64,000 nt of DNA from assembly GCA_910578815.1 (NCBI GenBank), contig CAJTSE010000004.1, positions 62,001 through 126,000 on the forward strand, read 5' to 3'. The notes under the pieces were generated by a model. That model had not been told where the DNA came from. It did no database searches and worked only from the letters and a program-made list of their open reading frames with translations. This document shows, piece after piece, positions 8,023 through 16,457 of the stretch (its first letter is position 1; every line of letters starts with the position of its first letter). A program made the translations under genes and the position numbers. The stretch is from an uncultured Acetatifactor sp. (lineage in GTDB: Bacteria; Bacillota; Clostridia; Lachnospirales; Lachnospiraceae).

Positions 8023-10044
8023 ATGATGGCAGAGCAACGTAAAATTTGGTACACAAAGGTAAAAAAATTGGCGCTCTCCTACAATACAGGCTGGGAGTAT
8101 CTGCCGGAAAGCGAAGAGGCCGGAAGTATTCTTACAGATATTTTTCTGGAGATGGAGCTGGAAAACAAAAGACGCTTGGGACGAATCTGGGAAAAGCAGG
8201 AGCAGGAGTTCCTGAAAATTGTACCGAAGCGTGAGGAAGATCCGAGAAGGCTGGAAACGGCTTTGTCTGTCAGGGCGGGAGAGAGCGGTGACGGGCAGTG
8301 GATTGCGTCCGATACCCGTGCGTACACTGTGACGGAGCAGGGGATGCTGATCGGATTTCGCACGGTGTCTCCCGTGAGGCTTACGGCGGCCAGGCTTAGC
8401 TGGATTATCCGCCGAAGCGGGCTATGGGCGTGGCTGTGCTGCGGCGGCGAGGATGACTTTCCGGTCAGCTTTTTACCGTCGGAAGACAGGCTGCTGGCGT
8501 ACCCGGTCTTTCGATGGTGTTTTTCAGGAGCATGGGGTGGTCATGGCAGTTTTTCCTTTACCGCTGAGTTTCAGGAAGAGCCGGATTCAGGGTTGGCTCT
8601 GCCGGGCAGATGGTCCGTCAGTGACGGGCGGCATGTATATCCGGCGGTGTGGAAGCAGTCGTCCCAGGGATTTTCGTTAAGCGGCGAATGCCCGGAATTT
8701 ACGGCAAATTTGGAGGCAAACGTCTATGAGCTTAAGCTGGAATTGACCATGGGGGATGAACTGCCTGATAAGTGGCTGAAAGCGTTGACAGGGGGATTGA
8801 TCCTAAAAGAGGCGGCAGCAGACGTAGAGCCGACACTTTGCCTGACGGATAACGGGGTCTGCGGCAGCGGCGGTATCCTGCCCTTTGGAGGAAATCCGGA
8901 AGAAGGCGCCTGCTTTTATCTGGCCTGCGACAGGGCGGTGGGGGGAGGGAAGTTTATCCTACGGTTTATGGAAAGGTATGAAACGGAGGAAAAACTTCCG
9001 GAGCCGGAATCAAAGGAGTATAGGAAGCTGTATAAAAAATATCCCTGGCTGAAAAGAAGGGATCAGATCAGGGAATGGCAGGCAGAGGAAACCTGCTGGG
9101 AATATTTTAACGGAAGGTTCTGGCATCCCCTGCCGGGCAGTGAATCTTGGAAAACAGGATGCCGTCCGGAAGAGCCGGGGGAAAGGCGGCACTGTTTTTC
9201 TGTTCCAAGGGATTTGGCGCCCTGCTTTGTGGAGGGGGAGGAACATTTATATCTTAGACTGCGGATCAACAGGATTCAGGGAGCATACGCCCCCTATTAC
9301 CGCAAGCGGATTCCCGTGCTGGAAGGGATCTGTATGCGGAAGGAAGAGCGTATGTTCAAGGGGAAGGGCCTGGATATGCCAACGGCTTTTGAGGCTGCGG
9401 TGGAAAAGGTGTACTTTGGTTTTGACCGAGAGATAAATCCGGATAATTGCTGGTATCTTGGCCGGGGCAGCAGAAAGTTTGCATCGGAGCAGATTTTAGG
9501 GTATTGCGAGTATTACGGGAAAAAGGCCTTTTGGGTGGAGGCGACGCCCATGGACGGGGAGATTGAGACATTTCTGCCTAATTATGTGGAATTAAGGCAG
9601 GAACCGGGGGGAAAAGACGAGACGGATCCCCGGCAGATTCCGGAGAAAACTTTGGTTTATCTGGAGACGGAAAGGATGGGGGTGTTCAACGGTGTATCCG
9701 TTACAGGCGCCAGATATGACAAGGCGGGAGCGCCTGTCAGGAATCAATGGGCCGCGGCGGAGAATTATTTTTCTCATTTCGGAAGGATGATGACCACGGC
9801 GGATATGGAACTCCTGATACAGGAGAGGTATCCCTATTACAGGGTGGCGGACTGCACTTTTGATTCCGGAGCGGCGGAGCTTTTGGTAACGCTGGAAAAA
9901 GTCTTCGGGGATGCAGAGAGGGCTTGTGGGGAAGCGGAGGAAGACCGGCTGCCGGAGATTGGCGGTTGGCTTAAGGCAGCGCTTTGGCAGCAGGGCCCCT
10001 TTTGGCTGAAGGAGGCCGGTGTCAGGTGCGTTTTGGCGGAGTGA
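8023..10044 (+). CDS. Baseplate J-like wedge protein (Pvc11 position)
   Basis: 673 residues. The N-terminus (LPESEEAGSILTDIFLEMELENKRRLGRIWEK) matches the start of baseplate-wedge proteins annotated as putative baseplate assembly proteins, in which a helical segment with DPGxxLxE-like spacing leads into a long beta-rich body. The middle is cysteine- and aromatic-rich and diverged; the C-terminal part (AAENYFSHFGRMMTTADMELLIQERYPYYRVADCTFD) has the helix-turn pattern seen in gp6/J proteins. It would form the wedge ring around the hub together with the next gene. It stops at 10044, ten bases before the next ATG. Identification is by position plus weak pattern, so moderate confidence. Confidence 0.75.
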   Translation: MMAEQRKIWYTKVKKLALSYNTGWEYLPESEEAGSILTDIFLEMELENKRRLGRIWEKQEQEFLKIVPKREEDPRRLETALSVRAGESGDGQWIASDTRAYTVTEQGMLIGFRTVSPVRLTAARLSWIIRRSGLWAWLCCGGEDDFPVSFLPSEDRLLAYPVFRWCFSGAWGGHGSFSFTAEFQEEPDSGLALPGRWSVSDGRHVYPAVWKQSSQGFSLSGECPEFTANLEANVYELKLELTMGDELPDKWLKALTGGLILKEAAADVEPTLCLTDNGVCGSGGILPFGGNPEEGACFYLACDRAVGGGKFILRFMERYETEEKLPEPESKEYRKLYKKYPWLKRRDQIREWQAEETCWEYFNGRFWHPLPGSESWKTGCRPEEPGERRHCFSVPRDLAPCFVEGEEHLYLRLRINRIQGAYAPYYRKRIPVLEGICMRKEERMFKGKGLDMPTAFEAAVEKVYFGFDREINPDNCWYLGRGSRKFASEQILGYCEYYGKKAFWVEATPMDGEIETFLPNYVELRQEPGGKDETDPRQIPEKTLVYLETERMGVFNGVSVTGARYDKAGAPVRNQWAAAENYFSHFGRMMTTADMELLIQERYPYYRVADCTFDSGAAELLVTLEKVFGDAERACGEAEEDRLPEIGGWLKAALWQQGPFWLKEAGVRCVLAE

Positions 10045-10054
10045 GAGGCTGAAA

Positions 10055-11776
10055 ATGGGAGAGATGAAACCGATAATGCTGGATGACAGCAGCTATGATG
10101 CAATATGGGAAAGGGCTCTTGCAAGTTTGAAGGGTCGAGGGGACTGGTGGAGCCATAGAGATATTTCCGATCCGGGCATCACATTGATGGAAATGTGGGC
10201 GGTCCTTTGCGATATGCAGAGCTTTTATCTGGATCAGATACAGGAGAGCCATTACAGGGGATATTTGAAGCTGCTGGGGATTCGGCCGGACAATGGCAGA
10301 TGCGCCGGGGTATGGGTCCAGTTCAAGGATATAAGGCAGGACTGCATTCTTCCGGCCGGCACCAGAGTATTGGCGGATACGATGGTGTTTGAGACCACGG
10401 AGGAAATAGGGCTGACAGCCAACCGTATCTGCGGTTTTTTCCGGGGAGACGGCAGCCGGGTATTAGACATGCTTCTTTCCCGCAAGAGCCGGTTTGAATT
10501 GAAAAAGGCGGAGGTGCTGTTTTCCTTTTTGCTGAAGAGACCCTTAAGGGCAGGCCATAGGCTATCTTTTTTTGTGCTGTTGGATGAAACCGGGCAGCGC
10601 AATCCGCCGGGGCAGGATTTTTTCCCTTTGGTGCGACTTGGATGGGAGTACTGGACGGAGGAAGGATGGAGGGAGGCGAGGGTCCTGCGGGATGATACTC
10701 TGGGCCTGCTTTACAGCGGTTGTGTGTGTCTGTTGACAGACGCGTCCATGAGAGTCCGGGAGGGGAGGGGTTATGAGATTAGGTGCCGGGTGCTGGAGGG
10801 CACGTTTGATGAAATGCCCGTGCTATATAAAGTCAGCCTGAATGTGGTGCAGGTAATGCAGAGAGATACCTGCTGCTGTCAGGAATACGGAGTATTTTCC
10901 AGGTCCTGCCCAAAGATTGAAATGCAGAGCTGGCTGGGAAAGACCGGTCTGATCAGGGTATTCGCCAGACAGAAAAAAGAGCTGTGGAGAGAGATTACAG
11001 GGGATTGCGGGATTGGGCCGCCCATCAGTCCCGGAAGACAGAAAAGGTATGTGTATTTTAAGGGCGAGGCTGAAGTAAAGTTCGTATGCTGCAGGGAAGG
11101 CTTTGAAGAAGAATACGGGCCGTGTGCGGTTACCGGTGTTACCGGGCAGCGGATTCCGCTTCCCTGGGAAAATATTATGCGGGATTCGGTGGAGCTGATG
11201 CTGCCCATGGGGGATGAGGGTTTGTATCGGGATTATATAAGGGTGGATCCGGAGGAGGTACGTCTGGAAAACGCCTGGCATTGGCGGGACGGGGAGGACT
11301 GCATCGTGCTGGGTGACGGCAGGCACGGCGACATCCCGCCTGCTTCCCAAAAAGGGCTTTTGCTGACAAGTCTTGCCCTTTTTCAGGGGGAAAAGGGTAA
11401 TGTGTCCATCGACAGAATCAGATGTTTGGAGAGGCCGGAATTGTTTCACGGAATCACCTGCAGCAATCCTATGCCAGGAAAAGGCGGCAGAGCGCGCCGG
11501 GAGCCTTCCGTGCAGTTTGCGGAGGCAGCGGATGAGCTTCAGAGGCTGAAACGGATTGTCACATGTGAGGACGCGGAGAGGCTGGCAGGGGAAGTTCCTG
11601 GTCTTTTGGTGAAAAGTGCAAAAGCAAGATGGCAGGAGGGGATGCTGGTGGTGACGATAGAACCAAAGCCCACGCTGGGAAACGGGGACTGCAGGCAGCA
11701 ATACAGGACCATGGCCGAAAGATACCTTGAGCAGTACCGGCCTGCAGGGATAAGGCTGAGGGTGGAATGTCTTTAA
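10055..11776 (+). CDS. Baseplate J / gp6-like wedge protein (Pvc12 position)
   Basis: 573 residues from ATG 10055, chosen over a GTG at 10019 that overlaps the previous gene; GAGAGG lies upstream. The N-terminus contains RDISDPGITLMEMWAVLCDMQSFYLDQIQESHYRGYLKLLG, the signature of putative baseplate assembly proteins (DPGxTLxE followed by a helix pair). Then comes DCILPAGTRVLADTMVFETTEE, the usual beta domain of J-type wedges, and the C-terminus PKPTLGNGDCRQQYRTMAERYLEQYRPAG resembles the terminal J-domain helix. With the gene before it this gives the two wedge proteins expected in a minimal eCIS baseplate. Confidence 0.87.
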   Translation: MGEMKPIMLDDSSYDAIWERALASLKGRGDWWSHRDISDPGITLMEMWAVLCDMQSFYLDQIQESHYRGYLKLLGIRPDNGRCAGVWVQFKDIRQDCILPAGTRVLADTMVFETTEEIGLTANRICGFFRGDGSRVLDMLLSRKSRFELKKAEVLFSFLLKRPLRAGHRLSFFVLLDETGQRNPPGQDFFPLVRLGWEYWTEEGWREARVLRDDTLGLLYSGCVCLLTDASMRVREGRGYEIRCRVLEGTFDEMPVLYKVSLNVVQVMQRDTCCCQEYGVFSRSCPKIEMQSWLGKTGLIRVFARQKKELWREITGDCGIGPPISPGRQKRYVYFKGEAEVKFVCCREGFEEEYGPCAVTGVTGQRIPLPWENIMRDSVELMLPMGDEGLYRDYIRVDPEEVRLENAWHWRDGEDCIVLGDGRHGDIPPASQKGLLLTSLALFQGEKGNVSIDRIRCLERPELFHGITCSNPMPGKGGRARREPSVQFAEAADELQRLKRIVTCEDAERLAGEVPGLLVKSAKARWQEGMLVVTIEPKPTLGNGDCRQQYRTMAERYLEQYRPAGIRLRVECL

Positions 11777-11791
11777 ATGATGGAGGTAAGT

Positions 11792-12799
11792 ATGAGGAGT
11801 CAGTGTCTTTCCGGTAAGTATCTGCATCAGTGCGGCGCATATGAAGGGCTGCTGTGCGGAAAAGAAGGAGAACTTTACCTGAAGGGGCGGGAAGGGCAGG
11901 GATATTTTGTCAGCCGTATTTACGACAGCGGAGAAAAGGGAACACAGTGGGACCGCCTTGTGCTGGATATTGAAAAAAATGCAGCCATAGAGTCCTTTGT
12001 ATGGGTGTTCGACGAAAGGGAGGAAGGAGAGAGGGTTGACAGGAAGGGTACTGTAAAGGAACAGTATGAAGTGATAAGTGTCCGCGCGCAGTACCGCTCA
12101 AATTATCGAGAAATGCTGCTGTATGGCAGGGAGAATGGCTGCGGCCGGTATGCAAGGCTGGCGCTGGTAATTTATCCGGGGGGATGGAGCGGGAACAGGA
12201 TCTTCAGAGGATATTCCCTGTCCTTTCCCAAGGAAAGTTTTACCGGGTATCTGCCGGAGATATATCGGGGAAATGAAGAGCTTGAGCGTTTTCTGGCGGT
12301 ACAGCAGAGCATTTATCTGGAGCTGGAAAAAGAGATCGACACCCTGGGAGAAAAGCTGGATCCCGCAAACTGCGGGAAAAGGCAGGCAGAAATGCTGGCA
12401 GGCTGGATGGGCTGGGGAGAGCTGGTTCCCCTGTTGGATGAGGAAACCTTAAGGATGCTATTAGAGACGGGCTTTTCTTTTATCGCCAGAAAGGGTACAT
12501 GCGCTTATTATATCCGTCTTACGGAGATTTTGACCGGGGAACATGTATTTTTTGTGGAAGAGACGGAAAACCGAAGGGCTACGGTTCTGGTGGAGAAAAG
12601 ACCGGGCAGCGGAAAAGAAAAGCGTCTAGACTGGATGCGCAGGAATATTCCCATCGGTATGGATGTCCGATTTGTGATCCTTGACAGGACGGACAGGCTT
12701 GACGGGCTTTTCTTTCTGGATAAGAATGCAGTTTTAGCGGAATACGAATCGGAGCTGACGCCGGGGGGAGTGAAGATAGACGGATTGGTACTGCTGTGA
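11792..12799 (+). CDS. Phage tail protein I-like baseplate component
   Basis: 335 residues from ATG 11792, preceded by GGAGG at 5-base spacing; an ATG at 11777 is in frame but sits on top of that site. The first half is a beta-rich domain (YFVSRIYDSGEKGTQWDRLVLDIE). The second half has the P2 gpI-like helical pattern: YLPEIYRGNEELERFLAVQQSIYLELEKEIDTLGEKLDPANCGKRQAEMLAGWMGW, then GFSFIARKGTCAYYIRLTEILTG. Such proteins bridge the wedge ring to tail fibres or the outer baseplate. No fibre gene follows. The stop TGA (12797-12799) is the first triplet of repeat copy B. Confidence 0.82.
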   Translation: MRSQCLSGKYLHQCGAYEGLLCGKEGELYLKGREGQGYFVSRIYDSGEKGTQWDRLVLDIEKNAAIESFVWVFDEREEGERVDRKGTVKEQYEVISVRAQYRSNYREMLLYGRENGCGRYARLALVIYPGGWSGNRIFRGYSLSFPKESFTGYLPEIYRGNEELERFLAVQQSIYLELEKEIDTLGEKLDPANCGKRQAEMLAGWMGWGELVPLLDEETLRMLLETGFSFIARKGTCAYYIRLTEILTGEHVFFVEETENRRATVLVEKRPGSGKEKRLDWMRRNIPIGMDVRFVILDRTDRLDGLFFLDKNAVLAEYESELTPGGVKIDGLVLL

Positions 12800-12855
12800 A
12801 AGGCGAAACAATTTTTCACGAATTGTTTGTGCCGGCATGCCGGGGGAGTATGGAA
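12797..12855 (+). repeat. Interspersed intergenic repeat, copy B (short form)
   Basis: Begins with the stop codon of the gpI-like gene (TGAAAGGCGAAA), then TTTTTCACGAATTGTTTGTG and the hairpin CCGGCATGCCGG, then GGAGTATGG. It lacks the central part present in copies A, C and D. The ATPase ATG (12850) lies at its right end, so the element seems to supply the ribosome-binding region. Confidence 0.65.
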
Positions 12856-14859
12856 AAAGGGGACTATTGCAGGAGGAATTGCGTGGAGGACGATTATGTT
12901 CAGAGATGTGCCGGTTTTACGGAGGGGGCTTCTGTGAGAGAGGGTTACGGCTCCATAGAGGAACAGATTCAGGATTATATCCGTGTGTTTCTTAAGCTGC
13001 AGCAGGCTGGGGAAGAGGAAAGGAAGCTTTTTTTTTCCAGGGAAAAAAATCGCATTGGAGGCAGGGAGGCGTTGACCTGTATCTTTCTTCCGGCAGTCTG
13101 TCTGCGGGAGAGGTACGACCTGACAGAGACGGAATACTGGCTGGTCATGCTGGCCTTCTGTTTAGAGGTGGAGGGAGGGCTCTGCCTGGATTTCGGGGAG
13201 AAGAGCCGGGGAAAGCAGCCGGACCTGCAGTATGGGCTTCACCTGCTTTCCGCCGTGCTGCCGGTGGATTTTGCACTGATCGGAGAGCTTTGCAGAAGGG
13301 AAGGCGTGCTGGGAGAGATTTTGCGGATTCCGGAAGCGGAGCAGACAGGACTGCTTTCCGCGCCCCTGCTCCTGGAAGCTGGGGCCTTCCGCTTCCTGCT
13401 GGACGGAATACCGCCGGAGGAAGAGCCGTTCAAGTGCTTTCTTCCGGATGAGACATTGCTGCCGGGAGGACGAGCGTCGTTGGCTCTTCATGAAGGAGAA
13501 TATAACAGGCTGTGTGTCTGTTTTTCCATGGCAGAGCCGGTCAGGATTCTGCTGAACGGAGACCGGGGCACAGGAAAGCATACACTTATGAAACGGGTCT
13601 GCGGGGAGACGGGGAGTATTGCCGTTTTCGTAAAGGTCGGAAAACTTTTAAAGGAAGAGGCGGTTAAAAGGCGGGAGCTGATGCAGACCCTCCGCCTGAT
13701 CGGAAGGCTGTTCCTGCCGATATTGGTTTTGGAGCCGGGAGATGCGGCGGATGTCGGTCCTGCGGCCGAACTGTTTTTGAATGAAGGTTTTCCGGAATGC
13801 AGAGTAGTTTTTTTAACCGAGAACAGGGCGGAGGCGGAAGAGGCAGGGGGGCTTTGCGATGTGCGGATGAATTTGCGTCAGGCATTGTCGGAGGAAGAAG
13901 TCCGGCTTGTGCTGGACAGCCGGATTGGGGCCGGGGAACGCAGATACTGGCAGGATGAGCTGTTGGGGCGTTACCGCCTTACTATAGGGGAGCTGGAAAG
14001 AAAGCAGAAGGCGGTGGTGCTTATGGCAGAGGAAGCAGGCTTGACTTTAGGGGAGAAGGCACCTTGGGAAGCGGGCTTAAAGGAACATACAATGAATTCC
14101 GGAATGGGAAGGATTCTGGAGAGCAGGTGTACCTTAAAGGAAATTGTGCTGCCCAAAGAATGCAGGGAGCAGCTGGAAACAGTTATGAGACTGGCAGAAA
14201 GATGGGGTGGAGAGCAGGGATTACATCTGTTATTTCACGGCAGCTCCGGCACGGGAAAGACGATGGCGGCCTCAGCCCTGGCCGGCGAGCTGGGGATTCC
14301 TGTTTTTAAGGTGGATTTGTCTCAAGTGTTTGACAAATATATCGGAGAGACAGAAAAGCACCTGGATGAAATTTTTCGGGTGGCAAAGCGGGGCAGGTGC
14401 CTGCTGTTTTTCGACGAAGCCGACGCTTTGTTTGGAAAGCGCACAGGCATTCAGGATGCACATGACAGGTATGCAAATGTATCCACAGCCTACTTGCTTC
14501 AGCGGATAGAAGAATATAAAGGGATTGTGATTCTGGCCACGAATCTGCTGGATCATTTTGACGATGCTTTTGTCCGAAGAATCCGGTTTGTGATTCGCTT
14601 TCACAATCTGGACAGGGAGGACAGGGAACGGATGTGGGAAAAGGCTCTTGAAAATGGACCGCCTTTGTCGGAGGATGTTTCCGCTGCAGGGCTTGCGCGG
14701 GCGGTGGAGCTGAGTCCGGCCAGGATCAAGGCTGCAGCCCAGGTGGCGGGGCTGCTGGCAGGATGCGGGGAGAGCGGAAGCATTACAAGGGTGCATATCA
14801 AAAAGGCGCTGGAGCTGGAAGCCGGAAAGGATGAAACAGCGCTGAGGGGGTTAGGGTGA
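12850..14859 (+). CDS. AAA+ ATPase of the contractile injection system (Pvc15-like)
   Basis: 669 residues from ATG 12850; a GTG at 12796 would add 18 residues encoded by the repeat element and is not favoured. The N-terminal third is helical. A first AAA-like domain has a P-loop LNGDRGTGKH near residue 235 but no clear Walker B acid (ILVLEPGDAAD), so it may be inactive. The second domain is intact: Walker A HGSSGTGKT near 464, Walker B CLLFFDEADALFG near 517, a sensor-1 region ILATNLLDHFDDAF and arginine fingers RRIRF. Pvc15-type ATPases are encoded in almost all eCIS loci and are thought to help assembly or cargo loading. It is a strong marker that this is an eCIS rather than a phage tail. 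Confidence 0.92.
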   Translation: MEKGDYCRRNCVEDDYVQRCAGFTEGASVREGYGSIEEQIQDYIRVFLKLQQAGEEERKLFFSREKNRIGGREALTCIFLPAVCLRERYDLTETEYWLVMLAFCLEVEGGLCLDFGEKSRGKQPDLQYGLHLLSAVLPVDFALIGELCRREGVLGEILRIPEAEQTGLLSAPLLLEAGAFRFLLDGIPPEEEPFKCFLPDETLLPGGRASLALHEGEYNRLCVCFSMAEPVRILLNGDRGTGKHTLMKRVCGETGSIAVFVKVGKLLKEEAVKRRELMQTLRLIGRLFLPILVLEPGDAADVGPAAELFLNEGFPECRVVFLTENRAEAEEAGGLCDVRMNLRQALSEEEVRLVLDSRIGAGERRYWQDELLGRYRLTIGELERKQKAVVLMAEEAGLTLGEKAPWEAGLKEHTMNSGMGRILESRCTLKEIVLPKECREQLETVMRLAERWGGEQGLHLLFHGSSGTGKTMAASALAGELGIPVFKVDLSQVFDKYIGETEKHLDEIFRVAKRGRCLLFFDEADALFGKRTGIQDAHDRYANVSTAYLLQRIEEYKGIVILATNLLDHFDDAFVRRIRFVIRFHNLDREDRERMWEKALENGPPLSEDVSAAGLARAVELSPARIKAAAQVAGLLAGCGESGSITRVHIKKALELEAGKDETALRGLG

Positions 14860-14962
14860 GAAAAGTCAGCATAGCAGCAAAAACGGGTGTTTTTCTCAGG
14901 TGAACTTGTTTGCCTTGGGGTCGTTGACTTTCCACAGGATCATGTTATGATGAAGAAGACAG

Positions 14963-15958
14963 ATGCCTGCGGAAAGGTACACAATGCCGTATAGGACGGG
15001 AAGATACGGCAGAAGGTACACATTGCCGCAGCCGCGGCGGAAGGGAAGGAGTATGGTATCTGTTAAAAGGAGTGAAAAGAGGCCGTCTGAGTCAGTGAAG
15101 GTTCCCTCAGGCCGCACAGGGATTCCGAAAGCGGTTCAAGCCAAGTTTGAAGCGGCTTCAGGACTGTCCTTTGAGGACGTCAGGGTCCATTATAATTCGT
15201 CCAGGCCCGCTCAGCTGGGGGCGTATGCTTATACCCAGGGGAGCCAGGTGTACATCGGCCCCGGCCAGGAGCGGCATCTGGAGCATGAGCTGGGGCATGT
15301 TGTCCAGCAAAAGAGAGGACTGGTTAGGGCGGACGGGTATATAAACGGTATTCCCGTCAACCGTGATCCCAGGCTGGAGCAGGCCGCGGACGCGGGGGCC
15401 GGCCAGCCGGCTCAGGGAGTTTTTAAGTCTGGGGGCGGGACGGTGCAGATGATGCTGGGCGGACAGGGCGACGGTGGGGGGCAGGTCCCCGCTTTGAGGC
15501 CAGCTCCGCCTGTCCCGGAACAGGAGCCTGGGGCTGCGGCGAAAGCTGCCCTGACACAGGAAGAGGAAGCAGAGATGGAAGGACAATATTCGACAGTTCC
15601 GAGAAATCTGTATGCGTTTGGCAATGCCGGAGGGCCCAGATCGGCGAGATGCAGTGATTTTGGCATTAAGTCTGATGAAGAAGAGGTTGGGCCGGAAGGA
15701 CCACCTCTTCCGCAAGGAGCGTCAACCTTTGCGGATGCCGAAAGCACGTCTTTGTCCGGACACTATCATAGATTGAATGCGGGAGTGAGGCTTCCGGCAG
15801 GGCTGGGTGTTGTTGCGGATGGCCGTGATGTCAATTCGGATTCGTCTCATGGTCCGGGGCATCATACGATATTTCCGGTCATAAAAATGCTGTTTAATGA
15901 ATTTAATCGCTTGTTTTTGGGGTTAGGCTGGACTCATGCAGGAAATAAACGTCGGTAA
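14963..15958 (+). CDS. DUF4157 (eCIS-core) protein with HELGH motif and variable C-terminal tail: candidate effector
   Basis: 331 residues. Residues about 50-145 form the eCIS-core DUF4157 domain: LSFEDVRVHYNSSRPAQLGA, AYTQGSQVYIGPGQERHLEHELGHVVQQKRG, and VNRDPRLEQAAD. HELGH (108-112) is a complete HExxH zinc-protease motif. After a P/E-rich linker (about 165-245) comes a distinct tail containing LPAGLGVVADGRDV and GPGHHTIFP with a terminal LGWTHAGNKRR; it looks like a compact polymorphic-toxin module, but I cannot name its family. DUF4157 marks proteins linked to eCIS particles and often carries cargo. A start at ATG 15053 (GGAAGG upstream) is an alternative to 14963. The small gene that follows could be its immunity factor. 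Confidence 0.8.
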   Translation: MPAERYTMPYRTGRYGRRYTLPQPRRKGRSMVSVKRSEKRPSESVKVPSGRTGIPKAVQAKFEAASGLSFEDVRVHYNSSRPAQLGAYAYTQGSQVYIGPGQERHLEHELGHVVQQKRGLVRADGYINGIPVNRDPRLEQAADAGAGQPAQGVFKSGGGTVQMMLGGQGDGGGQVPALRPAPPVPEQEPGAAAKAALTQEEEAEMEGQYSTVPRNLYAFGNAGGPRSARCSDFGIKSDEEEVGPEGPPLPQGASTFADAESTSLSGHYHRLNAGVRLPAGLGVVADGRDVNSDSSHGPGHHTIFPVIKMLFNEFNRLFLGLGWTHAGNKRR

Positions 15959-16058
15959 AGAGAGGCAGCCCGGTAAAATGCGGGGCAGCCGATGAGGGAA
16001 GCTGCGGAGATGAAAGCGTTTGTGCCGTCGGAGGCGGCATGAAAGGAAGTTTGCAGAA

Positions 16059-16457
16059 ATGGAGAAAATCATGAATGTGTATGAAGAACATTTATGCCGA
16101 AAATTAAATAAGCTACCGGGTTTTCGGTACGATGATATAAAGGAGCTTGATAAATATCCTGAAGAAACAGCTGCTTCGGTGCTGAAAACACTTTTACTGT
16201 TGGCGTGCCAGGCGCAGAATGAAGCAAATATTATTCTGGGCCGTAATAAGATATTGGAGATCAATTACAGTTGGCTGAAACTTCATATTATAGAGACCGC
16301 GGAAAGGTGCCTTGATTTGTCTGATGAGTGGGAATACCGGAGATTTCTGGAACTGATTATATTGGCAGTGCCGGATCTGAAGGAATCCGTGCTGGCTTTG
16401 GGTGAAAATTCTGAAAACAGCGAAATACGGCAAGCGGCGGAGGATTTTCGGGATTGA
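16059..16457 (+). CDS. Small helical protein, candidate immunity partner of the DUF4157 protein
   Basis: 132 residues from ATG 16059 (AAGGAAG upstream). Predicted almost wholly helical: KLNKLPGFRYDDIKELDKYPEETAASVLKTLLLLACQAQNEANI, later LSDEWEYRRFLELIILAVPDLKESVLALG and SEIRQAAEDF. This resembles the short HEAT-like helical repeats common among immunity proteins, but no family is recognised. It is lower in GC than the structural genes before it. Placement 100 bases after a protein with a toxin-like tail, at the end of the cluster, suggests an effector-immunity pair (inference). No homologue or catalytic motif seen. Confidence 0.55.
   Translation: MEKIMNVYEEHLCRKLNKLPGFRYDDIKELDKYPEETAASVLKTLLLLACQAQNEANIILGRNKILEINYSWLKLHIIETAERCLDLSDEWEYRRFLELIILAVPDLKESVLALGENSENSEIRQAAEDFRD

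Noticed and set aside
10823..11827. Minus-strand open frame of 334 codons inside the baseplate gene
   Set aside because: Antisense shadow of a well-supported J-type gene; no ribosome-binding site and P/H/L-rich sequence.
12796..12849. Longer N-terminus of the AAA+ protein from GTG 12796
   Set aside because: Those 18 codons lie within repeat copy B, which also occurs between other genes, so they are probably not coding.
1..14859. Prophage tail module or R-type tailocin
   Set aside because: No capsid, portal, terminase, holin or lysin genes, and the AAA+ ATPase, DUF4255, DUF4280 and DUF4157 genes are eCIS markers, not tailocin parts.
1..14859. Type VI secretion system
   Set aside because: The membrane complex (TssJ, TssL, TssM) and a ClpV-type ATPase are absent; sheath and tube are of the phage-tail/eCIS type and the host looks Gram-positive.
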